A stretch of 64,000 nucleotides of DNA, taken from NCBI GenBank assembly GCA_002293375.1, contig DBDA01000027.1, positions 1-64,000 of the forward strand. Reading direction: 5' to 3'. This stretch comes from Odoribacter sp. UBA944. Its GTDB lineage: Bacteria > Bacteroidota > Bacteroidia > Bacteroidales > Marinifilaceae. Under the pieces are notes generated by a model, which saw only the letters and a list, made by a program, of their open reading frames with translations, did not search any database and was not told the origin of the DNA. The position numbers were made by a program, and so were the translations under genes. Shown one piece after another: positions 1 to 9,420 of the stretch. How positions within the stretch are numbered: position 1 is the stretch's first letter; every line of letters starts with the position of its first letter.

Positions 1-26
1 ACACAATACCCCGAAGCGATGTTTAT

Positions 27-914
27 CTACCGGAGAAATTGTCTGGACAACTGGTGGACAATCCCGTCTGCCAATCCGATCTTGGGAACGATGATCTCGT
101 TGATCTTGCAGGTGCGGGCTGCAGTTAGGAAAATTTCCAACGCCGGCATGATCACGTCGGCGCGGTAGTCGTTCAGGCCGCATTTCTCCATTCGCTCCTC
201 GTAGCTCATATCGCTCAGTTGTTCGAAAAAAAGTTTTAGTTCTACATACTGCAAAGGCTCCTTCTCTTTTTTCGAGAGCATTTTGTGTGCTTTGTTGATG
301 TTGCCGCCCGACCCGATGATGGCGATCGGATGGTATTTCGCCGCAACTGTGTGGAGCCATTCTTTGAAACGGCCGGTTTCGGAACGGTCGGTAGCGCCGC
401 TGAGCATGCGAACGGTTCCTAAGGGAAAGGATTCCGAACAGGCCCGTTTGCGATTGCTGTATACGGTGACCTCGGTACTTCCTCCGCCCACGTCCACATA
501 GAGGTAGCGTTTGTCGCTGTTCATCAGGCCGGCGGTGTCGCCTGCCTCGAAAATTGTTTCGGCCTCCTCCTGTCCCGATATGATCTCGACCGAAATACCG
601 GCGGCTATCCCGATCTCCTCCACCACTTCCGGGCCGTTGACTGCTTCGCGCATGGCGCTGGTGGCGCAGGCGCGGTAAGCTTGTACATCGAATGTACGCA
701 TCAGGTGGGAAAAGGCCTGCATCGCTTCGTTGAGTTTGTGCCGTTTTTCTTCTCCGATCCGGCCCGTGGTAAAAACATCTTCCCCCAACCGGATGGGGGC
801 GCGGATAAAGGCGGCTTTTTTAAATTCGATCGCTGTGCTTTGCTCAACGCGGCTGATCAGCAACCGAATAGCGTTCGATCCGATATCTATGGCAGCAAAA
901 GTAGCTCTTGTCAT
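27..914 (-). CDS. ppx: Exopolyphosphatase, Ppx/GppA family
   Basis: The 295-residue protein belongs to the Ppx/GppA branch of the sugar-kinase/actin-fold ATPases, which release phosphate from polyphosphate or hydrolyse pppGpp in the cytoplasm. The phosphate-1 loop AIDIGSNAIRLL lies at residues 8-19 and the phosphate-2 loop DVGGGSTEV at 141-149. The length fits the short form that lacks the C-terminal HD-like domain of E. coli Ppx. Its start overlaps the stop of the upstream polyphosphate kinase gene by 4 bp, so the two are translationally coupled and form a polyphosphate synthesis/degradation pair. Whether it prefers polyphosphate or pppGpp cannot be told from sequence; the ppk neighbour favours polyphosphate. 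Bases 1-26 hold no gene. Confidence 0.93.
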   Translation of the reverse strand: MTRATFAAIDIGSNAIRLLISRVEQSTAIEFKKAAFIRAPIRLGEDVFTTGRIGEEKRHKLNEAMQAFSHLMRTFDVQAYRACATSAMREAVNGPEVVEEIGIAAGISVEIISGQEEAETIFEAGDTAGLMNSDKRYLYVDVGGGSTEVTVYSNRKRACSESFPLGTVRMLSGATDRSETGRFKEWLHTVAAKYHPIAIIGSGGNINKAHKMLSKKEKEPLQYVELKLFFEQLSDMSYEERMEKCGLNDYRADVIMPALEIFLTAARTCKINEIIVPKIGLADGIVHQLSRQFLR

Positions 915-2959
915 GCGTGATGGGTTTCAAAGTAGTGGTATAATTCCGTCTGGCTGCGGTGGGCCTCTTCGCCCGGCAACCGGGGTACATAACTGTTATC
1001 GAAAGGCGGTGCGATCAGGCGCGCTTTGGTATTGTCTCTCCACTGTATGTCGAAGTATGCTTTGAGGGTGGCTTGCAAGCGTTTGTCCCGGATGGAGATC
1101 CCTACCTCTACGCGACGGTCGAGGTTGCGGGTCATCAAGTCGGCGCTCATGATCCAGCTCAGGGGAGCGCCGTCGTTACAGACCATCAGCAGCCGGGCGT
1201 GTTCCAAGTACTGGTCAACGATGCTGTGCACCTTGATCCGTTCGCTGAGCCCTTTCACACCGGCCTGCAGACAACAGGCGCCGCGTATGATCAGGCGCAC
1301 TTCAACCCCGGACTGGGAGGCTTCGTAGAATTTTTTCACCATCTTTTCGTCGGTCAGCGAATTGAATTTGGCATAAATGTAGGCTTTTTTCCCTTTCCGG
1401 GCGTGTTTTATTTCGTTTTCGATAACCGTTTCGATCTGTTTTCGCATGTAATAAGGGGAGACGATCAATCTTTTATAGACCGGATGTTTGTGTGTATTTT
1501 GCAGAAAATCAAATACTTTCCGGGAATCATCGACCACCTGTTCATCGGTGGTCAGTAACCCGAAGTCGCTATATAGCCTGGTGGTATCTTCGTTGAAATT
1601 ACCGGTACCTGCGTATACATACCCCCGGCAGCCTCTCCCTTCCCGGCGCTCTATCAGGAGCAGTTTGCAGTGTACCTTCAACTCTTCAAGGCTGTGCACC
1701 ACCTTTACCCCGCCGTTTTGCAACAGTTCGGTATTGTCCATGTTCTGCCCCTCGTCAAAGCGGGCTTTCAGTTCGACTAAAGCGGTGACCTGTTTACCGT
1801 TGCGGGCGGCGCTTAACAGGGCGTGGATCACCTTGGAGTGGGCGGCGGTGCGGTAGAGTGTGATCTGGATGGATTGCACCCGCGGGTCCACCGCTGCTTC
1901 GTGCAGCAAGTTGATAAAGTGGTTGAAGGTATGGTAAGGATAACAGAGTAGAATATCCTGTTTGCGGATCACTTTGAGTATGCTGTCGAACGGGTCGATC
2001 AGCGGATGCAGCATCGGTTGGGCTTTGGATGCTTCCAGGCCGGCGTGTACGACCGGGAATTTCATCAGGTCGCACAGGCGGTGGTAACGTCCGCCGGGTT
2101 CCAACTGTCCGCTCTTCCGGATGGGCAACTGCCGGATAATGGTTTGCAGCACGTCGTCGGGCATGGTGCGGTCGTACACCAGTCTGACCGGGCGCCCCCG
2201 TTCGCGTTTGTGCAGTCCCTGGAACATCTTTTCAGACATGCTTTTCGATACATCGTCGTCGAGGGTGAATTCGGCGTCGCGCACAATCTTAAACGTGTAG
2301 GCCGTAATGGAGTTGTAACTGAACATGAAGAAGATGTCGTTGAGGAAAAGCCGGATGATGTCGTCCAAAAAGATAACATCGGTGCGCTGTTTTTCCGAAG
2401 GCAGCACCACGAACCGCGGACAGGCTTCGCTTACCGGCATTTGCAGGATGGCGTACCGGCTGCCTTTGGCGCTTTTCATTTTGACGGCTAAATAGATCTC
2501 TCCGTCGCGCAGAAAGGGGATGTCGATACGTTTGCGCAACAACAGCGGGACTAACCGGATGCTTACCACCGAGTAAAAGTATTGGCGGCAGAACCGGCGC
2601 TGTTCCTCGGAAAGTTTCGTTTCGTCGATGACGTATACTCCGTGGCGCTCCATCTCGGAGATGATGCCGGAGTAAGCCGACAGGAAGATTTTACGCGACA
2701 CTTCCAACCTGCTATCTATCAGCGGCAACAACTCCGAAGCCGTATACCCTCCGCTCAATTTCGGCGGATTTTTATGCTTCAGTTCGGCCAGACGCAGGAT
2801 GTGTGAGAGCCGTACCCGGATAAATTCATCCTGGTTGTTGGAGAAAATCCCCAGGAAGCGCAACCGCTGCATCAACGGTACGCTTTTGTCGCGCGCCTCT
2901 TGCAGAACGCGATCGTTGAATTGGAGCCAGCTCAGCTCCCGGTTGTACAGGTCGCTCAT
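911..2959 (-). CDS. ppk1: Polyphosphate kinase 1
   Basis: This 682-residue enzyme reversibly makes polyphosphate from ATP. It opens with the family signature YNRELSWLQFNDRVLQEA (residues 5-22). The two phospholipase-D-like catalytic halves each carry the conserved histidine: His430 in HCKLLLIERR, the expected autophosphorylation site, and His587 in EHARLLMV. The spacing of 157 residues equals that of His435 and His592 in E. coli Ppk. The motif GTGNFNEDTTRLYSDFGLLT follows the first histidine. Length and domain order are complete. It lies 0 bp from the upstream glycosyltransferase gene and overlaps ppx by 4 bp, so it probably sits in a long minus-strand operon starting upstream of 6.8 kb. Confidence 0.97.
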   Translation of the reverse strand: MSDLYNRELSWLQFNDRVLQEARDKSVPLMQRLRFLGIFSNNQDEFIRVRLSHILRLAELKHKNPPKLSGGYTASELLPLIDSRLEVSRKIFLSAYSGIISEMERHGVYVIDETKLSEEQRRFCRQYFYSVVSIRLVPLLLRKRIDIPFLRDGEIYLAVKMKSAKGSRYAILQMPVSEACPRFVVLPSEKQRTDVIFLDDIIRLFLNDIFFMFSYNSITAYTFKIVRDAEFTLDDDVSKSMSEKMFQGLHKRERGRPVRLVYDRTMPDDVLQTIIRQLPIRKSGQLEPGGRYHRLCDLMKFPVVHAGLEASKAQPMLHPLIDPFDSILKVIRKQDILLCYPYHTFNHFINLLHEAAVDPRVQSIQITLYRTAAHSKVIHALLSAARNGKQVTALVELKARFDEGQNMDNTELLQNGGVKVVHSLEELKVHCKLLLIERREGRGCRGYVYAGTGNFNEDTTRLYSDFGLLTTDEQVVDDSRKVFDFLQNTHKHPVYKRLIVSPYYMRKQIETVIENEIKHARKGKKAYIYAKFNSLTDEKMVKKFYEASQSGVEVRLIIRGACCLQAGVKGLSERIKVHSIVDQYLEHARLLMVCNDGAPLSWIMSADLMTRNLDRRVEVGISIRDKRLQATLKAYFDIQWRDNTKARLIAPPFDNSYVPRLPGEEAHRSQTELYHYFETHHA

Positions 2960-4042
2960 CTATACGAAAGTGGTTAAATGTCTTATAAACAGCTCTTCGG
3001 CCAATCCGACCCAACGGCGGAACGCTTCCGTATCGGCGGCGTACCGGGGGATGAACTCCACCAATTTAGAGAGATCGAACTCTTTTGAGATCACTCCGGC
3101 GCCCACGGCTGCCGCATCTGCCGCGTTGATCTCCTGCTCGATGTGGGCGGGGATCATCAACACGGGTTTACCCAGATACATCGCTTCGCAGACAGACTCG
3201 AACCCGGCCGTGGTGGCATATCCGGCGCATCCCTCCATCAGGGAGAGGAACCGTCGGTCGTGCAGGCGGTGAAAACGCAATCCGCTATCTATCTTCACGC
3301 ATTCGGGGGCCCCCTTTTTGTCCCAGAAGATGTGCAGTTCCGGTTCCGGGTGCTTTTTGTGCCACGCGCACAACTCGTCGGAGTAAGCGGGGTTCAGCAC
3401 ATAGCCTAAGATATACCCTTTGTTTTCAGGCGCCAATTCAAATACCTCTTTCCGCAGCAAAGGCGGCACGACGGCCATCCGTTCGCGGTAATAGTCTTTC
3501 AACGGATAGAAAGAAAGCGCCAATGTTTTGGTGGTCCCTATGGAGCAGAGCATGTTGTTCAGGCGCAGGGCGAACTGCCCTTGGGCGCTTTTGGAGTGAT
3601 GGGGATAGTCGGGGTGCTCGATCAGGAATTGGTGGGCGATGCTGATGACGGGAACTTTCAGCCGGTGTGTCAGACTTGCGATCCCTGTCAGCACCTCGTA
3701 AAAATTGATCACTGCGTCGGGGGCGCACTTTTCAATGCGTCGGGCGATGGTAGAGATGCTCTTTTGCCAACGCACCCATTTTTTCGGGGTGGTATTGACA
3801 AGGATCGTCTTGGCGATTTTCCCTTTTTTTCCGCTTTTTCCATAGTCCAGCATGGGAGAATCGAAGGTACGGAGGCGACAACCGATCTGTTCTTCAAAAA
3901 AAGGGGGCAGGGTGCGGTTCGGGTTTTTACCGACCAACACTTCCGCTACTTCGTGCCCGTTCCGGCGGAGCATTTGCGCCAATGCAATGGCTTGGGTCAG
4001 GTGCCCGCGGCCCTCTCCCTGGACAATGAACAGGTACTTCAT
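2960..4042 (-). CDS. MurG-like (GT-B) glycosyltransferase
   Basis: The 360-residue protein starts with MKYLFIVQGEGRGHLTQAIAL, the glycine-rich first nucleotide-sugar loop of GT-B enzymes related to MurG and UDP-GlcNAc transferases. A second conserved segment near the C-terminus (YATTAGFESVCEAMYLGKPVLMIP, about residues 276-299) matches the donor-binding region of the same fold. No signal peptide or transmembrane segment is visible, so it should act at the cytoplasmic membrane face. The donor and acceptor are unknown. Its start overlaps the stop of the upstream phosphoesterase gene by 4 bp, and ppk1 follows immediately. The phosphoesterase partner suggests work on a lipid or envelope precursor; that is inference. 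Confidence 0.8.
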   Translation of the reverse strand: MKYLFIVQGEGRGHLTQAIALAQMLRRNGHEVAEVLVGKNPNRTLPPFFEEQIGCRLRTFDSPMLDYGKSGKKGKIAKTILVNTTPKKWVRWQKSISTIARRIEKCAPDAVINFYEVLTGIASLTHRLKVPVISIAHQFLIEHPDYPHHSKSAQGQFALRLNNMLCSIGTTKTLALSFYPLKDYYRERMAVVPPLLRKEVFELAPENKGYILGYVLNPAYSDELCAWHKKHPEPELHIFWDKKGAPECVKIDSGLRFHRLHDRRFLSLMEGCAGYATTAGFESVCEAMYLGKPVLMIPAHIEQEINAADAAAVGAGVISKEFDLSKLVEFIPRYAADTEAFRRWVGLAEELFIRHLTTFV

Positions 4043-4833
4043 GCGGGTAACAGCTGTTTTTTATGCATGGGTGGGGTAGTTGGAAGGGCGTCGGAGTGCT
4101 CTTTGCCGGCCCGGTGGATTTCCCAGTTCCCATCGAAATCTTCGGTCAGCGCCGAGAGCGATTCGATCCAGTCGCCGGAATTGAGGTAGGTGATCCCGTC
4201 GAACTGCCTGATCTCCGGTTGGTGGATGTGTCCACATATCACCCCGTCGCACTCTTTCTTGCGGGCGATCTCTACGATGTGGTGCTCGAAATCACTGATG
4301 TACGACACCGAAGCCTTCACCTTTTTCTTGATCTCGCCGGAGATGGAGTAGTAGGAAAGCCCCTTTTTGATCCGTCTGCGGTTGTAGGCTTTGTTCACCC
4401 ACAGCAACAGGGAGTACCCGACATCGCCTATCTTGGCCAACCACTTCATCGACGAGGTGATGCGGTCGAAAATGTCGCCGTGCAGCACGTAGTAACGTTT
4501 TCCGTTGCTCTCGTACACCCAATCACGTACAACGGAAATGTTCAGGAACCGGAACGGAATGATCCGGTCTAAAAAATCGTCGTGATTGCCTCTGACGTAG
4601 ATGATCTGGGTGGAGTGGGAGATGTCCAACAGCGCCTTCATGAAATTGGTGTGGCGGCGTTTCCATTTCGTTTTTTTGCCGCGCAGAATGGCCCAACCGT
4701 CGATGATGTCGCCGCAAAGGATCAGGGTTTCGCAACTGTTTTTTTTGAGGAACCGGGTGGCTTCTTTTGTTTTAGACCATTTCGATCCTAAGTGTATGTC
4801 GGAAAGAACAATCGTTTTGTACTCTCTTTGCAT
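4039..4833 (-). CDS. LpxH-like metallophosphoesterase (UDP-2,3-diacylglucosamine diphosphatase family)
   Basis: This 264-residue calcineurin-like phosphoesterase has the full metal-binding set: DIHLG (residues 12-16), GDIIDGW, RGNHDD, LHGDIFD and GHIHQP. These are the five motifs of the LpxH/YbbF group, which cleaves UDP-2,3-diacylglucosamine in lipid A synthesis. Many Bacteroidota carry more than one member and not all are true LpxH enzymes, so the substrate is left open. The stop overlaps the start of the glycosyltransferase gene by 4 bp. An 87-bp gap separates it from the upstream GT2 gene and shows no clear -7 box, so transcription probably reads through. Confidence 0.85.
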   Translation of the reverse strand: MQREYKTIVLSDIHLGSKWSKTKEATRFLKKNSCETLILCGDIIDGWAILRGKKTKWKRRHTNFMKALLDISHSTQIIYVRGNHDDFLDRIIPFRFLNISVVRDWVYESNGKRYYVLHGDIFDRITSSMKWLAKIGDVGYSLLLWVNKAYNRRRIKKGLSYYSISGEIKKKVKASVSYISDFEHHIVEIARKKECDGVICGHIHQPEIRQFDGITYLNSGDWIESLSALTEDFDGNWEIHRAGKEHSDALPTTPPMHKKQLLPA

Positions 4834-4920
4834 GTAGCCTAAAGTCTTGGTTACAATACAAAGAAACAGACCAATTGTTACACGGTGATTAAATTTCTGT
4901 TACGAAAAAAAGTCAGACTG

Positions 4921-5868
4921 TCAGATCGTTTTGTCTATCTGGTAAATGTTGCGGTCGGACGAGGAGCGGGAGACCAACTCCGCTATAAATCCCGCCAAAA
5001 ACAGTTGTGTCCCCAGGATGATGCAGACCAGAGCGATGTAAAAATAGGGCATATCCGTAATCAGCGGTGCCTTGATGCCCCGGTGGAGGTAGAGGTATTT
5101 GTCCACTCCCAGCCAGACGATAGCGATCAGGCCGATCAAAAAGATCAGACTGCCCAGCGCTCCAAACAGGTGCATCGGTTTCCGGGAAAAACGGGTCATA
5201 AAGGAGATGGAGAGCAGATCTAAAAAACCGTTCATAAAACGGCTGAGGCCGAATTTGGTCTGTCCGTATTTCCGGGCCCGGTGTTGCACAACTTTTTCCC
5301 CGATACGGGCAAAACCCGCCTGTTTGGCTAAGATCGGAATGTACCGGTGCATCTCTCCGTACACTTCGATGTTTTTAACAACGTCGTTCCGGTAAGCTTT
5401 CAGGCCGCAATTGAAGTCGTGGAGCCGGATCCCGGAAAAATGGCGGGCGGTAGCATTGAACAGTTTGGTAGGCAGAGTTTTGGACAAGGGATCGTACCGC
5501 TTCTTTTTCCAACCCGAAACCAGATCGAACCGCTCTTCGGTCACCATCCGGTAGAGTTCCGGGATTTCGTCGGGACTGTCCTGCAAGTCGGCATCCATGG
5601 TGATCACCACCTGGCCTTGCGCCGCAGAAAATCCGCTCTGCAAGGCGGCCGATTTTCCGTAATTGCGGCGAAATTTGATCCCCCGGATGCACGGATCGGT
5701 TTGGTTCAAGGATTCGACAACCTCCCAGGAACGATCCGAACTGCCGTCGTCAACCAGGATGATCTCGTGACTGAACCCGTTCTCTTTCATCACTTTCCCG
5801 ATCCAGGCGGTCAACTCGGGAAGTGATTCCTCTTCGTTGTACAGTGGAACAACAACCGATATATCCAT
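4921..5868 (-). CDS. Membrane-anchored family 2 glycosyltransferase (DPM1/ArnC-like)
   Basis: The 315-residue protein has an N-terminal GT2 domain: VVVPLYNEEESLPEL at residues 5-19, the nucleotide-binding LVDDGSSD, and the DXD-containing MDADLQDSPDE. It is followed by DFNCGLKAYRNDV, and two hydrophobic helices near residues 235-260 and 272-302 anchor it in the membrane. This is the architecture of dolichol-/undecaprenyl-phosphate sugar transferases such as ArnC and GtrB. The likely role is loading a sugar onto a polyprenyl phosphate at the cytoplasmic face. It lies 12 bp downstream of the glucosaminidase gene on the same strand. The sugar cannot be read from sequence. Confidence 0.88.
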   Translation of the reverse strand: MDISVVVPLYNEEESLPELTAWIGKVMKENGFSHEIILVDDGSSDRSWEVVESLNQTDPCIRGIKFRRNYGKSAALQSGFSAAQGQVVITMDADLQDSPDEIPELYRMVTEERFDLVSGWKKKRYDPLSKTLPTKLFNATARHFSGIRLHDFNCGLKAYRNDVVKNIEVYGEMHRYIPILAKQAGFARIGEKVVQHRARKYGQTKFGLSRFMNGFLDLLSISFMTRFSRKPMHLFGALGSLIFLIGLIAIVWLGVDKYLYLHRGIKAPLITDMPYFYIALVCIILGTQLFLAGFIAELVSRSSSDRNIYQIDKTI

Positions 5869-5880
5869 AATGCTTGCAGA

Positions 5881-6834
5881 TTAGATTTTTCTCCGGAGGT
5901 AGATCTTTTCCCCCTCCTGTAAGGGCGTATCGGCATCCAGGTGGTTGAATTTAACCAGACTTTTTAGCTTTACCCCATATCGTTGGGCGATAGATCGCAG
6001 ATCTTCACCTGCTTTGACCCGGTGGAATTCATACCCCCTCGCGGCTTTGTTCTTCTTTTTTTGCAGGAAAAAATAGTCGCCCGGGGTGAGAATGCTGCCG
6101 GGCAGGTCGTTGAAGGCGATCAGTTTTTTGGTCTTCAGGTCGTAGTAGCGGGCAATGTTCTCCAATTTGTCCCCGCTTTTGATCTCCATGCAGGTCAATC
6201 CGTTGATCATCTCTTCGCGCTGCCGGTAGTCGGCGAGCCGGTTATCCGCCTGCCTTACCGCTGATTTGGCGCCGGTGCGCTGATTTGTGGAGGATTGCTG
6301 CGCCCGCGCTTCGGCGATCGCCTGCTTTTTGACGGGACGGTCGTAGTGAAAGAGCTCCTCCTCTTCGATGATCTTGATCAGCATCTCCGCATATTTCGGA
6401 TTGGTGGCGTACCCGGCGGCTTTTAACCCTTTGGCCCATCCCTGGTAATCGGTAGCGGCCAACTCAAAAAGGCCGGCATACCGGGGGCGGGAGGTCAGAA
6501 ATTCGCTGTGGTCTTGCCAGGATTGTTCCGGGTGGGTGTATTTCCGGAAGCATTCGTTGGCTTCGTCGTCGTCCATGTGGAACGAGTCGCCTTCCCAGTT
6601 GTGACACTTGATGCCGAAATGGTTGTTGGCTTGCCGGGCCAATTCCGATATGCCGCATCCGGACTCCAGAATGCCCTGGGCTAATTTGATGCTGGCCGGA
6701 ATGCCCGTCCGCTCCATCTCCCGGACGGCGATCTGTTTGTATTTATGGATAAACTCTTTGCGTTCTTCCCCGTAGACCGGAAAGAACAGAACGGTCAGCA
6801 GAAAAATGGCCAGTGCCCGGTAAATGGTCTTCAT
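5881..6834 (-). CDS. Secreted glucosaminidase (FlgJ-like) with two LysM domains
   Basis: The 317-residue protein has a signal peptide (residues 1-22). The glucosaminidase domain spans about 28-165: it contains GIPASIKLAQGILESGCG with the catalytic-type glutamate and NNHFGIKCH. Two LysM peptidoglycan-binding domains follow, near 215-258 and 270-314. It should cut the glycan strands of peptidoglycan in the periplasm. It is the first gene of the minus-strand run that continues to ppx. The upstream region holds a near match to the -7 box (TATCTTTA, around 6929-6936 on the minus strand), roughly 100 bp before the start, which I consider only weak support for a promoter. Confidence 0.9.
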   Translation of the reverse strand: MKTIYRALAIFLLTVLFFPVYGEERKEFIHKYKQIAVREMERTGIPASIKLAQGILESGCGISELARQANNHFGIKCHNWEGDSFHMDDDEANECFRKYTHPEQSWQDHSEFLTSRPRYAGLFELAATDYQGWAKGLKAAGYATNPKYAEMLIKIIEEEELFHYDRPVKKQAIAEARAQQSSTNQRTGAKSAVRQADNRLADYRQREEMINGLTCMEIKSGDKLENIARYYDLKTKKLIAFNDLPGSILTPGDYFFLQKKKNKAARGYEFHRVKAGEDLRSIAQRYGVKLKSLVKFNHLDADTPLQEGEKIYLRRKI

Positions 6835-6948
6835 AATTTTTTCTCGAATGACAGTTTTCGGTTTTTTGGAGATAATCTGTTTTTTAATACTAAAATTTTA
6901 CGAACTTTACACTCCTTTTACGGGATGTAAAGATAATACAAATTACTT

Positions 6949-7407
6949 GTGGAGAAAAGAGAACAGACCATAGAATATTTTGAGGGCAAAGATCTGCCCT
7001 CTGTGGAATACCGGGAATTGTGCAAAAAAGCGCAGGAGGTGTTGCCGGATGCATACAGTATCTATTCCGGGTTCTCCGTCGGGGCTGCCCTGTTACTGGA
7101 AAACGGGGAGGTGATCACCGGGACCAACCAGGAAAATGCCGCTTCGCCCAGCGGAATGTGTGCGGAACGGACGGCTCTTTTCTACGCGGGGAGCCGCTTC
7201 CCGCAGGTGCGGGTAAAGGCGTTGGCCATCGCTGCCGCCGACCGGAACGGGCCGGTGAAGGCGTATGTCTCTCCCTGCGGGGCGTGCCGGCAGGTGATGG
7301 CGGAATCCATCCGGCGAGGAGGAGATTTCGATGTGATCCTCTGCGGGGAGGAGCGAAGCATCCTGTTGAAGGCTTCGGCATTGTTGCCGTTTCCTTTTAA
7401 AATGTAA
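6949..7407 (+). CDS. cdd: Cytidine deaminase
   Basis: The 152-residue protein hydrolyses cytidine and deoxycytidine to the uridine forms in pyrimidine salvage. The zinc site is complete: CAERTAL (cysteine and catalytic glutamate) and PCGACRQ (two cysteines), with the substrate segment TNQENAASPSGM just before. The best start is GTG at 6949, because no ATG precedes the conserved N-terminal helix. The gene starts divergently from the glucosaminidase gene and lies 26 bp before the OPT transporter, so it may head a cdd-OPT-pepT transcription unit. Confidence 0.95.
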   Translation: MEKREQTIEYFEGKDLPSVEYRELCKKAQEVLPDAYSIYSGFSVGAALLLENGEVITGTNQENAASPSGMCAERTALFYAGSRFPQVRVKALAIAAADRNGPVKAYVSPCGACRQVMAESIRRGGDFDVILCGEERSILLKASALLPFPFKM

Positions 7408-7433
7408 GATAGTAAGACCAATCAGATAACACA

Positions 7434-9398
7434 ATGGAACAGAAAGAACAGAAGCCGGTATCCCTTCCGGAAAATGCGTACCGGGAACTAAAGCCGGGCG
7501 AGGAGTACAAACCTTTGATGCCGGCCGGGCAGAAACCGAAAGAAGTGACCGCCTATTCAGTGACGTTCGGACTGCTCATGGCGGTTGTTTTTTCGGCGGC
7601 CGCCGCTTATTTGGGATTAAAGATCGGCCAAGTGTTCGAGGCGGCGATCCCGATTGCCATTATTGCGGTGGGGATCGGATCCCTGACCGGAAATAAGAAC
7701 ATGCTGGGGCAGAATGTAATCATACAGTCCATCGGCGCCAGTTCCGGCGTCATCGTAGCCGGCGCTATTTTTACGTTGCCGGCGCTCTACATCTTAGGGT
7801 TAGAGGCGGAGTTTTACCAAATCTTCCTCTCCTCCCTGCTGGGTGGGTTGCTGGGTATTCTCCTACTGATCCCGTTCCGGAAATACTTTGTCCGGGACAT
7901 GCACGGTAAATACCCCTTCCCGGAAGCGACGGCTACCACGGAGGTGCTGGTATCCGGAGAGAAGAAGGGAAATCAAGCTAAATTGCTGGCGATAAGCGGC
8001 CTGATCGGAGGGTTGTACGACTTTTGCATCAGTACCTTCGGTTGGTGGACGGAAAATGTTTCGACCCGGATAGCCGGATGGGGCGAGGTGCTGGCGGATA
8101 AAATGAAATTGGTGTTTAAAGTCAACACAGGCGCTGCCGTGCTGGGGTTGGGCTACATTATCGGGCTAAAATACGCCGCCATTATATGTGCCGGATCGTT
8201 CACCGTTTGGTTCGTACTGATCCCCTTCCTGAGCCATTTTGCCGGCGGCCTGACCCTGCCGGTGGGCGAAGGGGTGACGACGCTGTTGCAGCAGATGAGC
8301 CCGGAGGATATTTTCCGGAATTACGCCCGCCACATCGGCATCGGGGGCATCGCCATGGCCGGCATCATCGGCATCATCCGTTCTTCCGGGATCATCAAAC
8401 AGGCATTGGGCTTGGCTGTCAGCGAACTGAGTGGTAAGAAATCCACCCTGGAGCAGGTGGAGCGCACCCAACGCGATCTGAGCATGAAGTTGATCCTGGC
8501 CGGTTTATTGGCTACCCTCCTGACCACCTTTCTGTTCTTCCAGTTCGGTGTATTGGGGAATATCTTCCAGACGATAGTCGCACTGCTGATCGTCTTTGTC
8601 ATCTCATTCCTTTTTACCACGGTAGCGGCAAATGCTATTGCCATTGTCGGATCAAACCCGGTTTCCGGCATGACCCTGATGACCCTGATCCTGGCTTCGC
8701 TGGTATTGGTCAGTGTGGGGGTGAGCGGGACCGGCGGGATGATGGCCGCCATGATCATCGGCGGAGTGGTCTGTACGGCCCTCTCCATGGCCGGCGGCTT
8801 TATCACCGACCTGAAGATCGGCTACTGGTTGGGTACGACGCCGGCCAAACAACAGGCCTGGAAGTTTCTCGGTACGGTGGTTTCCGCAGCTACGGTGGCC
8901 GGGGTGATGATTATTCTGAACAAGACATATGGTTTTGTTGGGGAAGGTTCGTTTGCAGCTCCACAGGCCAATGCCATGGCGGCTGTCATCAAACCGTTGA
9001 TGGAGGGCGGTGCCACTCCCTGGATGCTCTATTTCGCCGGTGCTGCCCTGGCGCTTATCCTGACCATGATCGGTGTGCCTGCGCTGGCTTTTGCCTTGGG
9101 GATGTTTATTCCGCTGGAATTGAATACGCCGCTGTTGGTAGGCGGCCTGGTGAGTTGGTATGTCTCTACCCGGAGCAAAGACGAGGCGCTCAACAAAGTG
9201 CGCAGAGACCGGGGGACCCTGATCGCTTCCGGCTTCATTGCAGGGGGCGCTTTGATGGGCGTGATCAGCGCCATTTTAAAATACGCCGATTTTGACTGGT
9301 TGATGGAGTGGAGCGGGGCAGAATGGCTCGGCCTCTTTATGTATGTGGCTATCATCGGCTATTTTATTGCGGATGCGATGCGGGGTAAAAAAGAGTAG
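7434..9398 (+). CDS. OPT-family oligopeptide transporter
   Basis: This 654-residue polytopic membrane protein has about 14-16 hydrophobic segments from residue 38 to the end. It starts with a short soluble tail ending in PAGQKPKEVTAYSVTFG, typical of bacterial OPT (oligopeptide transporter superfamily) proteins, and includes the family segment KYPFPEATATTEVLVSGEK after the third to fourth helix. OPT proteins import small peptides, probably by proton symport. The next gene encodes peptidase T, which cleaves tripeptides in the cytoplasm, so the pair makes sense as peptide uptake plus hydrolysis. Gaps on either side are 26 and 22 bp. Confidence 0.93.
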   Translation: MEQKEQKPVSLPENAYRELKPGEEYKPLMPAGQKPKEVTAYSVTFGLLMAVVFSAAAAYLGLKIGQVFEAAIPIAIIAVGIGSLTGNKNMLGQNVIIQSIGASSGVIVAGAIFTLPALYILGLEAEFYQIFLSSLLGGLLGILLLIPFRKYFVRDMHGKYPFPEATATTEVLVSGEKKGNQAKLLAISGLIGGLYDFCISTFGWWTENVSTRIAGWGEVLADKMKLVFKVNTGAAVLGLGYIIGLKYAAIICAGSFTVWFVLIPFLSHFAGGLTLPVGEGVTTLLQQMSPEDIFRNYARHIGIGGIAMAGIIGIIRSSGIIKQALGLAVSELSGKKSTLEQVERTQRDLSMKLILAGLLATLLTTFLFFQFGVLGNIFQTIVALLIVFVISFLFTTVAANAIAIVGSNPVSGMTLMTLILASLVLVSVGVSGTGGMMAAMIIGGVVCTALSMAGGFITDLKIGYWLGTTPAKQQAWKFLGTVVSAATVAGVMIILNKTYGFVGEGSFAAPQANAMAAVIKPLMEGGATPWMLYFAGAALALILTMIGVPALAFALGMFIPLELNTPLLVGGLVSWYVSTRSKDEALNKVRRDRGTLIASGFIAGGALMGVISAILKYADFDWLMEWSGAEWLGLFMYVAIIGYFIADAMRGKKE

Positions 9399-9420
9399 AA
9401 GAATTTAAAGAGATACATGT